From contig CAIVZM010000007.1 in NCBI GenBank assembly GCA_903910385.1, positions 1 to 64,000 of the forward strand: 64,000 nucleotides of DNA, in the 5' to 3' direction. The stretch is from an uncultured Armatimonadota bacterium. GTDB lineage: Bacteria > Armatimonadota > Armatimonadia > Armatimonadales > Armatimonadaceae. Every line of letters starts with the position of its first letter. Within the stretch, counting starts at the first letter, position 1. Position numbers and translations under genes: made by a program. A model generated the notes under the pieces. The model was given only the letters and a program-made list of their open reading frames with translations. It made no database searches and had not been told where the DNA came from. Shown here one piece after another: positions 26,543-34,906 of the stretch.

Positions 26543-26908
26543 ATGTCACCGTCTCCGGAGAGAGACCGACCGACTGTTGTCGGCGCGGTGCAGGAAAAAC
26601 TGAACGAGTTTCAGGCGCTTGTCGCGCCAGTAGAACGCGCCATAAAAGAGTTGCAATTTTCGCAGGGCTTGATGCGCGCCCGAGTGGAGGAAGAAATCAA
26701 CACTCTTTCGCCCGCTCTGTCAGCTTTATCTGAAGCCCTTGATATTTCGACGCTTGATTTGCTGACCGCTTCGGATCGGTCTGCGTTTTTGCGGGAAGCG
26801 GTAGAGCGGGTCGGCCTGCCCATTGAGGAAGTGCGGCGACGCATTCTGGAAGCGGGAGCCGGAGCGCAAGAACAACTTCTGGCGCTGGGAGTTCCGGAAA
26901 CGGCTTAA
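26543..26908 (+). CDS. Small helical protein of unknown function
   Basis: A 121-residue protein, predicted mostly helical, with a long heptad-like stretch (about 15-75: VQEKLNEFQALVAPVERAIK) and an acidic C-terminal half. No known domain is recognised. The ATG at 26543 is chosen because an upstream promoter (-10 at 26440-26445) excludes longer starts; the ribosome site is weak. A small hairpin with ATCCCC/GGGGAT stems (26909-26924) follows the stop. It may be co-transcribed with the next gene. Confidence 0.55.
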   Translation: MSPSPERDRPTVVGAVQEKLNEFQALVAPVERAIKELQFSQGLMRARVEEEINTLSPALSALSEALDISTLDLLTASDRSAFLREAVERVGLPIEEVRRRILEAGAGAQEQLLALGVPETA

Positions 26909-26924
26909 ATCCCCTTACGGGGAT
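26909..26924 (+). other. Short stem-loop after a small gene
   Basis: ATCCCC and GGGGAT form a 6-bp stem with a TTAC loop directly after the stop codon at 26908. No T tract follows. It could attenuate transcription or stabilise the 3' end. Confidence 0.35.
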
Positions 26925-26953
26925 GAGAGCCAAGAAATAAAAGTGGATTGGTT

Positions 26954-27487
26954 ATGTCTAAAGGGTCTCCAGTAGTATTAATTGCCATAATATTAGTTGC
27001 ACTGGGCGCATTGGCGTTCCTGAATTCCGCGATGCAACCGAAAGACCCTCAGGCAGAGCAAAAAGCGGCTCAGGAAAAGGCTGCCAAAGCGGTAAAGGAC
27101 AGCGGGAAAAGCGCCCAATCGACGGCGGATGAATTGATGACCCCGGGTGGCGGGAACGAACTTGTCGCTCTGGGCGATGATGCAGTTGTCGGAGATCCAA
27201 AGGGCGCCAAGGAAGTCGTCATCGGATACTCCTGGACGCCTGCGGTTCAGAATAACCCGGCGAAGATATATAGCCTGGTGCAACAGGCGCGTAATGAATT
27301 GAAGGGCGTCCGTATTCGCGTAGTAAATGTGGATGCGAACCCGGATGTTGGAATGGGAATCAGTATTGCTGGTAAAACAGTGTGTCCTCCCGATCCGGAT
27401 GGCGGTTATTCCGATAGCGCGTATGCGCTCAAAAGTATCCGTGGAGGTCTTGGCGTGAAAGCGACTACGACCGCCGCACCGTTGTAA
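26954..27487 (+). CDS. Membrane-anchored protein of unknown function
   Basis: A 177-residue protein with a single N-terminal membrane helix (VVLIAIILVALGALAFLNSA), a charged alanine/lysine-rich linker (about 30-60) and a C-terminal extracytoplasmic domain (AKEVVIGYSWTPAVQNNPAK; VRIRVVNVDANPDVGMGISI). The domain has an alpha/beta thioredoxin-like look, but no catalytic cysteine pair; its single cysteine is in TVCPP. I chose the ATG at 26954 over a TTG two codons earlier. The ribosome site is poor. The gene lies 48 bases before rpsT, on the same strand. Confidence 0.6.
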   Translation: MSKGSPVVLIAIILVALGALAFLNSAMQPKDPQAEQKAAQEKAAKAVKDSGKSAQSTADELMTPGGGNELVALGDDAVVGDPKGAKEVVIGYSWTPAVQNNPAKIYSLVQQARNELKGVRIRVVNVDANPDVGMGISIAGKTVCPPDPDGGYSDSAYALKSIRGGLGVKATTTAAPL

Positions 27488-27535
27488 ACGATAATCAAAA
27501 CATCGAATTTGTACAATCTGTAAGGAAATTAGCAA

Positions 27536-27805
27536 GTGCCGAATATCAAATCTGTCAAGAAGGACGTCTTGCGTTCACGCCAGCGTCAACTCCGCAATCA
27601 GGCGACCAGGAGTCGCATCAAGACGTTCGTGAAGAAGACCAATACGGCTATCGTCGCGGGTGATGCGAAGGAAATCGCCTCTTCTCTGAGCGTTTTCTCC
27701 AGCGTTGTTGACAAGGCCGCCAAGCGGGGAATTATTCATCCGAATGCCGCCAACCGTCGCAAGTCCCGGTTGATGAGCCGCGCCGCCAAGGCGCTTGTCG
27801 CTTAG
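27536..27805 (+). CDS. rpsT: 30S ribosomal protein S20
   Basis: S20 binds 16S rRNA and is one of the primary assembly proteins. The 89-residue sequence is typical: PNIKSVKKDVLRSRQRQLRN at the N-terminus, then KTFVKKTNTAI, then the signature AAKRGIIHPNAANRRKSRLM. The start is GTG at 27536 with AAGGAA 10 bases upstream. rpsT is often monocistronic next to holA, as here (holA is convergent). Confidence 0.96.
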   Translation: MPNIKSVKKDVLRSRQRQLRNQATRSRIKTFVKKTNTAIVAGDAKEIASSLSVFSSVVDKAAKRGIIHPNAANRRKSRLMSRAAKALVA

Positions 27806-27821
27806 CCATTCTTCGAGTGTT

Positions 27822-27888
27822 TGAGTCAGAACAATGAGGTTGCCAGACAAACGTTTACACGTTATGGTAACGCCATTGTTCTGACTCA
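27822..27888. terminator. Large inverted repeat between rpsT and holA
   Basis: TGAGTCAGAACAATG at 27822-27836 pairs perfectly with 27874-27888, enclosing 37 bases that include a smaller AACG/CGTT hairpin. It lies between the convergent ends of rpsT and holA, so a bidirectional terminator is the simplest reading. The long interior and the absence of T tracts also fit a small palindromic mobile or REP-like element. Confidence 0.6.
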
Positions 27889-27925
27889 TCGACCTGAGTA
27901 TGGAATGATTGCCCACGATACTCAG

Positions 27926-29047
27926 TCAACACAGTTCCACTACCAGACGTTCCAGTACGATCTGAGGCGAATCTCCCCCCGGTTCGACCCCCTTCAAAGC
28001 AAGGTCAGCCATCAACAGCCTTTCTAGGCGAACCGCCAGCTCCGCGCCACTGAAATTCCGCGCCTGGTTCACATATTTATCCGCCATCCAGGACAACCTC
28101 GGATTCGCTACCATTCCGCCTGCCCCATCCGCAGGAAGCAATGCCAGAACTTCGGGAGAAGGTGGAGAGGCATTTCGTCCTGCCATCCGCTTTTCTCCCA
28201 GATAGCGAAACTGCGCCAGTAATCGAATCTGCCGTGCCAGCATTACCAGAGCACGTGCTGCGATACCGTCCGCTCTGCCTCCGCCACGAAACAGGGTAGA
28301 GACATGACCAAGAGCTTCTCCGGTGCGCCGCATCCCTACGGCGTCACAGAGTTTGAAGATGACATCGTCCGGACTGCGTGAAACCACTGCTTCCACATCG
28401 GCGGCGGAAATCACCGGGTTCTCCCCAGCATGCGCAGCTGCCTTGGCGACTTCGGTGGTCAAACGGATAACATCATCCGCCGGTAACTGAGACAGCAAAG
28501 ATATCGCCTCAGATGAAAGCTTCTTACCCGCTTCACGCGCCGCCTGAAGGAGATAATCTCTCGAATCGTCCGCTTTCGGCAGTGCGAAATCCAGCATCTG
28601 TCCCACTTTTTTGACAGCATTCGCCAGTTCCGTCGCGACAACGCTCCCACGTTTCGCTTTTCCTTCCTCAAATATGGGCGATCCGGTATGGAGAATCAGA
28701 AGACCGCCGGTGGGTACTCTGTCAATTCCGGCGGCAAGTCGTTTCTGCTCCTCGGTATCCATCTGGTTGACATCACGGATCAGAATGACTTTTTTGCCTG
28801 AACCTAATGGGATCGTCGAGACAGAACTGAGAGCGCCGGAAGCGGTAGCATGGGAGCCATCCAGAATTTCGGTATCAAAATCCGCAAAGTCCTGATCAGC
28901 CGCTTCCGTTAGCAGACGTTGCGCCTGCGTTTTTTTCTTTTCGGAATCACTTCCTGTCAGCAAAATGACGCGCGGAGGTCCTTCCGGCGCTACCAGTTCT
29001 TTTGTCTTTGCGGTTGATTTCGACTTATCGCTGCGCGGTGTCGCCAT
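27926..29047 (-). CDS. holA: DNA polymerase III delta subunit HolA
   Basis: The delta subunit of the clamp loader opens the beta sliding clamp. The 373-residue protein follows the HolA plan. An N-terminal domain has VILLTGSDSEKKKTQAQRLL and KVILIRDVNQM. A middle part has LILHTGSP and KKVGQMLDFALPKADDSRDY. The helical C-terminal collar has FKLCDAVGMRRTGEALG and ALVMLARQIRLLAQFRYLGE. The ATG at 29047 has AAGGAAG 6 bases upstream and gives a 23-base overlap with the transglutaminase gene; an ATG at 29134 would overlap by 110 bases. Confidence 0.9.
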   Translation of the reverse strand: MATPRSDKSKSTAKTKELVAPEGPPRVILLTGSDSEKKKTQAQRLLTEAADQDFADFDTEILDGSHATASGALSSVSTIPLGSGKKVILIRDVNQMDTEEQKRLAAGIDRVPTGGLLILHTGSPIFEEGKAKRGSVVATELANAVKKVGQMLDFALPKADDSRDYLLQAAREAGKKLSSEAISLLSQLPADDVIRLTTEVAKAAAHAGENPVISAADVEAVVSRSPDDVIFKLCDAVGMRRTGEALGHVSTLFRGGGRADGIAARALVMLARQIRLLAQFRYLGEKRMAGRNASPPSPEVLALLPADGAGGMVANPRLSWMADKYVNQARNFSGAELAVRLERLLMADLALKGVEPGGDSPQIVLERLVVELC

Positions 29048-31241
29048 AAGCAACTTCCTTTGAAAGTTCGATTTTCGGATGGGAACGGAGCGCAGAGAGC
29101 GCGGCTTTACTCGCTGTAACAGCGTTCTGGACATCTTGCGACGACGAAGCTACAGAGCTATAAAGCGCCATTTCTACAATGGCTGTCAGTTCCGCAAGCG
29201 GGTTGGTAACGCTCTCATTGAAAATCTCCCGCGACTGACGGAGATACTCCGACGGCGTTGTAGTGACAGAGAACGGCGCTCCTCTTCGTTCCAATTTGCG
29301 GATTGTCTTACGGTAAACGCGCGCAACTTCCACCGCCTCGCCTTTGCCGGTCGCATACAATACCTTGCGCTGTCTCATCCTTGAACGCCACTCGTTCAAA
29401 AGTACCGCAATCAGGGTGCAGGTGGCAAGCCCAACGAAAACCATTGTCACTCCGCCATTTCGCCAGAAATCGCGAAGCGGGTTCGCTTTTACCACTGTAG
29501 GCGGGGTCTGGGTCGGCGTCGTCGTACCCCCAGTATCGGTAGTCGCATCGAAGGGAACCCATCCATAGCCAACGAAATAAACTTCTGTCCATGCATGAAG
29601 ATCAGAGCCACGCAACAGATACCATTGGCGTTTATCCCCGGCTACGATTGGCAGTGCGCTCCCAGAGGGGGCAGGGCTTCCGGGCGCGAATCCTGTCACA
29701 ACACGAGCGGGTATGCCCGCATAACGGCAGAGCATGGTCAATGAGGTGGCATAGAGATCGCAGTACCCCTCCCTGGATTCATTCAGGAAGAATTCCACCG
29801 CATCCCTATCACGGGGTACGGCGCGGGCTTCCCTGGTATAAATACATCGTGCGGCGACAAAGCGACGTATAGCTTGCGTCTTGTCGTAGGGGTTTGTCGC
29901 GTTCCCCACCGCCTCCCGAGTCAATTGGGCAAGTACATCATTGGAAGCCCCTAAATTAAGGTATCTATCCGTAATTTCGGAGGGATATTTCGATCCTGTA
30001 AAGCGTAAATCGCTGGGTATAGGATCAGTGACTTCCGAATCGACCTCATAATCCGCACCCATGCCACGACCTGTCCCAATCGTGTTATCACTTCTCTGAA
30101 CGATTGCCAGAACGGGCGCGCGGACGGCCTTTGGTTCCGCCGCATGGTACAGCGGTCCAAAAATACCTTCTACCAGATGAAATTTATGCGTTACATTGGA
30201 TGTCTTGAGTCGTTTCTCGGTCAGAGGTAGCAAGGTGAACTCCTCAACCTCATTCTGTGAACTTGAGGCGGTGGGCGCCAGCGATTTCGCAGTCATTTCC
30301 AGAGTGTTTACCCATGCTTGCCCCGTGTACTGATCATAAATACGACCACGCCAGTAACGAGGCTCATCGGTGAGGGCATACATTCTTTCGGACGGATCAT
30401 CGTCGATGGGACCAAGCCCGACATTGAATTGATTGAGATTGTCAAAAGTCAACTTCGATCGCCCGCCGAGTGCACGGCGGACTGGGGCGGGAGGAACCCT
30501 CAGGCGTTGAAGGATCGCATTGAGGGACAGGTTTCTTCCCAGCATCTGTACCGGGAAAGCGATCAAAAAACCCATCACCAGGGCTGCGCCCCAAACCATA
30601 AGAGCGATTATCAGTTGCGGGCGGATATGCGCCATCGAGAGTCCTGAAAACCACGAATCTTCCACCGTTGGCGCATCGTGCGCATCCGATTGAAATATAG
30701 CGTTCTGATGGATCAGCAGAAAGACTGCTGCAGCCAGAAAAACTATGAATCCGACAATCAATTCCAGATTGATGTTGACGGTGCCGGTTAGACCGACAAT
30801 AGCAATCGCCCATACACAGGTGAAAACAACGGACTCATCGCTTAGCCAGAGAAACGTGCAAAACGCCGATGCCAGAGCTAGCCCGGAGACGATGGTGAGT
30901 TCTTGCGATCCCTGCGCTTCTGCTGGCAACAATTCTGCGAAAAAACCCAGATTGCGGAATGCCATGAAAAACAGAATGCCCACCGCCAGGACGCCATACT
31001 GAATATATCGTTTCGGAATTTGACGCAATCTCAGATAGTAAGCGGACGCCGCGCCGACCATAGACAAAATGATCACGAAATAACCGAACCGTAAATCGCT
31101 CAATTGTCGTGCGACAATGAGTAACGAACTGATTTGCACTACCAATCCCGCTAGATAAAGCGCAGTGGAAGGGCGCGTCACCAGTGACGAGACAGTCTCT
31201 CCTTCTCTTTGTTCAAATAGTTTCCCGAATAATGCGTTCAA
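29025..31241 (-). CDS. TgpA-type membrane transglutaminase-like protein
   Basis: A 738-residue protein with about six N-terminal membrane helices (TgpA N domain, residues about 20-215) and a periplasmic transglutaminase-like domain. The catalytic triad is visible: cysteine in REGYCDLYATSLTMLCRYAG, histidine in DLHAWTEVYF, aspartate in GWVPFDATTD. A further membrane helix (GGVTMVFVGLATCTLIAVLL) and a DUF4129-like cytoplasmic tail follow. The TTG start at 31241 has a perfect AAGGAGG 8 bases upstream. Together with the adjacent DUF58 gene it forms the common DUF58-TgpA pair, often accompanied by a MoxR ATPase that is missing here. Confidence 0.9.
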   Translation of the reverse strand: MNALFGKLFEQREGETVSSLVTRPSTALYLAGLVVQISSLLIVARQLSDLRFGYFVIILSMVGAASAYYLRLRQIPKRYIQYGVLAVGILFFMAFRNLGFFAELLPAEAQGSQELTIVSGLALASAFCTFLWLSDESVVFTCVWAIAIVGLTGTVNINLELIVGFIVFLAAAVFLLIHQNAIFQSDAHDAPTVEDSWFSGLSMAHIRPQLIIALMVWGAALVMGFLIAFPVQMLGRNLSLNAILQRLRVPPAPVRRALGGRSKLTFDNLNQFNVGLGPIDDDPSERMYALTDEPRYWRGRIYDQYTGQAWVNTLEMTAKSLAPTASSSQNEVEEFTLLPLTEKRLKTSNVTHKFHLVEGIFGPLYHAAEPKAVRAPVLAIVQRSDNTIGTGRGMGADYEVDSEVTDPIPSDLRFTGSKYPSEITDRYLNLGASNDVLAQLTREAVGNATNPYDKTQAIRRFVAARCIYTREARAVPRDRDAVEFFLNESREGYCDLYATSLTMLCRYAGIPARVVTGFAPGSPAPSGSALPIVAGDKRQWYLLRGSDLHAWTEVYFVGYGWVPFDATTDTGGTTTPTQTPPTVVKANPLRDFWRNGGVTMVFVGLATCTLIAVLLNEWRSRMRQRKVLYATGKGEAVEVARVYRKTIRKLERRGAPFSVTTTPSEYLRQSREIFNESVTNPLAELTAIVEMALYSSVASSSQDVQNAVTASKAALSALRSHPKIELSKEVAYGDTAQR

Positions 31242-32460
31242 ACCACCGACCTCCTTCTTCCCACGGCGAATGTTGACGTTCGATTATCCGAAGCTCTGCT
31301 CCAGCAACCGCCGGAGAAGTGACTAATGGCCCGCCAAATGAGGACGGTTCAAAGAAAAAGACATTGACAGAATCACCCAGTTGCACCCGTCGGTTCAAAA
31401 ACCCGGTCAGTTTCGAATCTCCTTCGGAGGTTAATACCGCCCAATGGCGACCGCTTTCCGGCGGTAGCCCTTGCAGAGCCTCGCTAAGCGATGTCACAGC
31501 ATCACATTCGAACCCGGCAAGGGTATTCAGTAACTGAAAACGACCGACGGCAGGATCGCCATCTGAAGGACGTACGGTCAGATGCCCCCGTTGCGTTACC
31601 AGAGTGACGCCCCCGCCTGCGGCAAGCGTCCGATCCGCCAGAGTCGCCGCCGCTTTGATAGCGTATTCTAAGGTCGTCTCGCGTCCCACGCCGTACTCGG
31701 CATCCTTTGACAAGTCAAGAGCGATGACGGTGTCCTGCTGATAAGCGCGTTCGTGTTCCACCACGACCAGATGACCGCGTCGAGCGGAGGACGGCCAGTG
31801 CACTCGTCGCAGAGGATCTCCCATGCGGTATTCACGGACGCCATGAAAGTCCATGCCATCGCCACGACGCGTCTTACCATCACGTTCCCGAAGACCATAC
31901 GTTCCTTCGCCACCCTGAGCGGAATCGTACATGGGCAATGGTTCCGGCAGCACAACCATCGTCGATTGTACGGGAATCGTTGCAGTAAACGTAAATAGAC
32001 CCAGTGGATCTGTCGTTTCGAGATTTGTCGGACCAAGCTGATAGACGCCGCGTTTTTGAGGTATAAGGGCGTATTCGGCATAGCCCTCTCGTCCGTTCCA
32101 GTCTTTTAAAGGAATTTCCGGGTCATCTCTTCCTTCAAGGAGCAAAAACGCCGGGATCGCTTCTCGAATCCGGACAGTAGTTTGTGGCAATCCTCCCCGC
32201 GATCGTAGTTTCAGCTGGATATGAAAGGCTTTTCCCTCACGCGCTGTATCCAGATGAAGACGTTCACCGGAAAATCGCGCTGCGAAGAAATAGGCAATGG
32301 CGTAGGAAGCAAGGGGCAAAACCGCCAGTGTGACCGCCATCAGATACAGATACTGTAGATCAAGCAGAACCGCGACAACAAACAAAAACACAAACGCCAG
32401 CGTAATGACGATGGATTTCATTCCGGCGATGGCATTTCGCTGGTTCGCGCGATTTTTCAT
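31213..32460 (-). CDS. DUF58-domain membrane protein
   Basis: A 415-residue protein with two N-terminal membrane helices (IVITLAFVFLFVVAVLLDLQ; MAVTLAVLPLASYAIAYFF), a beta-sandwich, then the DUF58 signature REYRMGDPLRRVHWPSSARR followed by LVVVEHERA. A von Willebrand A-like region (TVIALDLSKDAEYG) follows. Function is unproven; family members partner MoxR and TgpA proteins in envelope processes. The ATG is preceded by GAGGAAAA. It overlaps the transglutaminase start by 29 bases. Confidence 0.88.
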   Translation of the reverse strand: MKNRANQRNAIAGMKSIVITLAFVFLFVVAVLLDLQYLYLMAVTLAVLPLASYAIAYFFAARFSGERLHLDTAREGKAFHIQLKLRSRGGLPQTTVRIREAIPAFLLLEGRDDPEIPLKDWNGREGYAEYALIPQKRGVYQLGPTNLETTDPLGLFTFTATIPVQSTMVVLPEPLPMYDSAQGGEGTYGLRERDGKTRRGDGMDFHGVREYRMGDPLRRVHWPSSARRGHLVVVEHERAYQQDTVIALDLSKDAEYGVGRETTLEYAIKAAATLADRTLAAGGGVTLVTQRGHLTVRPSDGDPAVGRFQLLNTLAGFECDAVTSLSEALQGLPPESGRHWAVLTSEGDSKLTGFLNRRVQLGDSVNVFFFEPSSFGGPLVTSPAVAGAELRIIERQHSPWEEGGRWFERIIRETI

Positions 32461-33129
32461 TTTTCCTCATTACAATCGATCATACTGCTCCGCACACGAA
32501 AGGAGTTTGTTTTGCGCTACATGGCTTAATTGTCTAACCGGAGTGTCAGGCGCTTTGCGGAGCCTCTCACTTTCAGGACTTCCGTCAACAGCGTCATGAA
32601 GGTTGTCCGTCCGCACTTTGACAACCACTTCGTCAACTCATCCTGAGCGTCGTTGAGGATTACAGCGCTTTCCCTTACCGGGACGGCAATAATCGAAAAA
32701 AGCTTAGCCATGATGGGCGATCCACTCACGGTGAAGAGGTTCTTCCCCCTGATGTTCCACGATGCACATATACGATATCAATTAGACCTTGTTTCGTACT
32801 GCGGCGGCGTTGGCGGAAAATACCATGTCAGGCAGTCCCGGTTCTGGATTGATGCGCTTTACCGACGCTTTCAGCATCTCCGTTAGTACCAAGTACAGCC
32901 CGAAGGATTGTTCTGTCGCTTTCTCATTCAGGACGATTCTGGGTTCCCCTACCATCTAAGGGTTTATCACATACTCGACGCCGAAATAGCGCGGATCGCA
33001 CAGGAGAAATTGACCTGTCAAAGTTTGGTTGGACAACGCCCATTTCCTTTTCCATTCAGGAAGTGAAAGCGTTCCTCTGTAATCAGGTAATCCATAAGTA
33101 ATCCATAAGGCGACGAACTTATTCTATAA
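32461..33129. other. 669-bp gap with no convincing gene
   Basis: Open frames here are short (67 to 77 codons), lack ribosome sites and show no family resemblance. Patches read like decayed coding sequence on the minus strand, but I cannot name a source. No hairpin with a T tract, tRNA or repeat is evident. It may hold a degraded gene plus the promoter of the DUF58-transglutaminase-holA operon. Confidence 0.5.
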
Positions 33130-33507
33130 TTACCCTTTTTGTTGCGCCCGTTGTTCCAAAATATCGGTCAGACGTGGAGAGAGGCCAAGGTAATCGCCCA
33201 TTTTAAAAATGACGGATGGATGACGGACTCGCGCCATTTCCAGAAGACCCGGTAAATCGTCACAAACGTGCGTCCCGGTGTGCAGAAAATAAGGCACCGC
33301 GGTTACCATTTTCGCGCCTTTGAGAATGGACTGATCGATAGCGGTGGGTATATCTGGTTCGTTGCATTCCATGTATCCCACTTCGATTATCGGGAAACGG
33401 GCGGTGGCTTCAGGACGACTTCGTAATTCCTCTACGACCCGCAACATCTCCTTATTGGCGACTGGCCGGGGTGAGCCGTGCACCATAACGACGAGCGCTT
33501 CAGTCAT
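33130..33507 (-). CDS. CbiX/SirB-like chelatase, short form (two His present)
   Basis: A 125-residue single-domain CbiX-type protein. Such proteins insert Co2+ or Fe2+ into sirohydrochlorin, or Ni2+ for coenzyme F430. The two metal-binding histidines are H10 in MVHGSP and H80 in YFLHTGTHVCDDLP. The size fits the short homodimeric class. It overlaps the neighbouring paralogue by 8 bases. No cobalamin or siroheme genes are adjacent. The metal and tetrapyrrole cannot be told from sequence. Confidence 0.85.
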   Translation of the reverse strand: MTEALVVMVHGSPRPVANKEMLRVVEELRSRPEATARFPIIEVGYMECNEPDIPTAIDQSILKGAKMVTAVPYFLHTGTHVCDDLPGLLEMARVRHPSVIFKMGDYLGLSPRLTDILEQRAQQKG

Positions 33508-33991
33508 GTAATTTTTTCTCTCCAGGAACTTTCGGACATAGCGGCGTCTGATATAACGGGCAATCCGGTGAGGGTCGGCATGATAATGTCGCCCGCTTCA
33601 GTGGCTCGCTCCATTGATCATTGTCCGCAGTTCTGGCGCTGAGGGCGGATTCCCAGAGCGCATCCGCAAGACGGGTATCGAATCCGAGCGCTTCCGCCAC
33701 CTGAAAATCAACATTTGGAAATTGCGCCTGAATCGGTGTCAATACCTCCGGCAGACTTTTGCTGACGAAAAAACCGGGAATCAGAAAATAAGGGAGAATG
33801 AGGATGCGGGTAGCTCCCAATGCAACCGCTTCGTGAACGGTTTCAGCAAACGACGGCTGAGAATAATTGAGAAATCCTACGCCGACAAAATCGAACTCAC
33901 GCCGGTCTCGTAACCGAGCCGCATGCGCTTCAACCGCTTCGACTGACCCGCACAGCAATGAACCATGAGAAAAAAGTATAAGCGCATTCAT
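33500..33991 (-). CDS. CbiX/SirB-like paralogue lacking the second histidine, with Cys-rich tail
   Basis: A 163-residue CbiX-like domain starting LILFSHGSLLCGS, with H9 kept. At the position of the second metal histidine it has ILPYFLIPGFFVSKSLPEV, that is F75 instead of H. The C-terminal tail carries three closely spaced cysteines (SCRPSPDCPLYQTPLCP), unusual for the family and able to bind metal or an iron-sulfur cluster. It is translationally coupled to the intact paralogue downstream. I infer a heterodimer in which this subunit is regulatory or structural. Confidence 0.78.
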   Translation of the reverse strand: MNALILFSHGSLLCGSVEAVEAHAARLRDRREFDFVGVGFLNYSQPSFAETVHEAVALGATRILILPYFLIPGFFVSKSLPEVLTPIQAQFPNVDFQVAEALGFDTRLADALWESALSARTADNDQWSEPLKRATLSCRPSPDCPLYQTPLCPKVPGEKKLHD

Positions 33992-34098
33992 TCATTGCAT
34001 TGTACCGCGAACTGCTGTTTTTTGCGGTCGCATACGAACGCTTGACTTGAACCTCATAAGAGTTGACAGGCGGGTAATTTTCAACGGCGCAAGTCCAG

Positions 34099-34881
34099 CT
34101 AAAAGAGAGACATCTGTTGCTGACCGGGCGGCGTTGGCGGAATCATGTTCAGCATCTCCATGAGAGCGAATAATGTCGCCGGGGCATGTCCTTCATAAAA
34201 ATTTCGGACATAAAAATAGAGATCGTCCTCAGAATGATCCCTGACGCGAATACGTTCCGCCCATCGTTTCAGGTCGGCGGAACGGTCGAACTGGCGTTCA
34301 TTGAATCGCGCTACAGCGTTTTCTTCGCCCAGTAATCGGACATAGCATAGAGGAGAACCGCTATCGATGCGCTCCGTCGTAGCGCAACGCAGTCCACGAG
34401 CAAGAAGCGATTCCGCGATATCGGTTCGCTCCCAGCCTATCGACCTAAATTCAACCACTAAAGGAATGGCATTCGGCCGGTCATCACCCACTGACTCGTC
34501 CAGAAATGTTTCCAGTACGCCTCGTTCATCGATGTTAAAATCCGGAGGCAGTTGTAACAGTATAGACCCTAACTTCCTGCCGAGATGATCTCGCAACAGA
34601 TTACCGAACTCGCGGGCGCTCGTCCCTGATGAACGGAGACGCTGTTCATGCGTGATAGCTCGCGGGACTTTCGCGGAAAATCGGAAGTCATCGGGAACCT
34701 GCGAAGCCCATCCCTGAAGAGTGGAAGGGCGGGGCGCTCCGTAAAAAGTAGTATCCAGTTCGACCGTCGAAAATATTCGGCAGTATTCCGTCAGAAACTT
34801 ACCAGCAGGCAGGTCTGAAGTGTAAAACGGGCCTTTCCAATCTTCGTAAGCCCAGCCCATAGTTCCGAAACGGACGCTCAT
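34099..34881 (-). CDS. DUF72 (YecE-like) protein
   Basis: A DUF72 TIM-barrel protein of 260 residues. Hallmarks are the start VRFGTMGWAYEDWKGPFY, then YCRIFSTVELDTTFYGAPRP, then FRFSAKVPRAITHEQRL and LLQLPPDF. YFYVRNFYEGHAPATL precedes the C-terminus. The function is unknown. The protein ends in QQQMSLF, which matches the QxxLF-type beta-sliding-clamp binding motif, so a DNA-associated role is possible. The gene is 25 bases downstream of two amidohydrolase-like genes on the same strand. Confidence 0.88.
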   Translation of the reverse strand: MSVRFGTMGWAYEDWKGPFYTSDLPAGKFLTEYCRIFSTVELDTTFYGAPRPSTLQGWASQVPDDFRFSAKVPRAITHEQRLRSSGTSAREFGNLLRDHLGRKLGSILLQLPPDFNIDERGVLETFLDESVGDDRPNAIPLVVEFRSIGWERTDIAESLLARGLRCATTERIDSGSPLCYVRLLGEENAVARFNERQFDRSADLKRWAERIRVRDHSEDDLYFYVRNFYEGHAPATLFALMEMLNMIPPTPPGQQQMSLF

Positions 34882-34906
34882 CTTTTATGTTTCATCTGAT
34901 GATAAA

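Noticed and set aside
32526-32886. Short frames in the 669-base gap
   Set aside because: Neither strand has a ribosome site or family resemblance; the region may hold decayed coding sequence, but I cannot show it.
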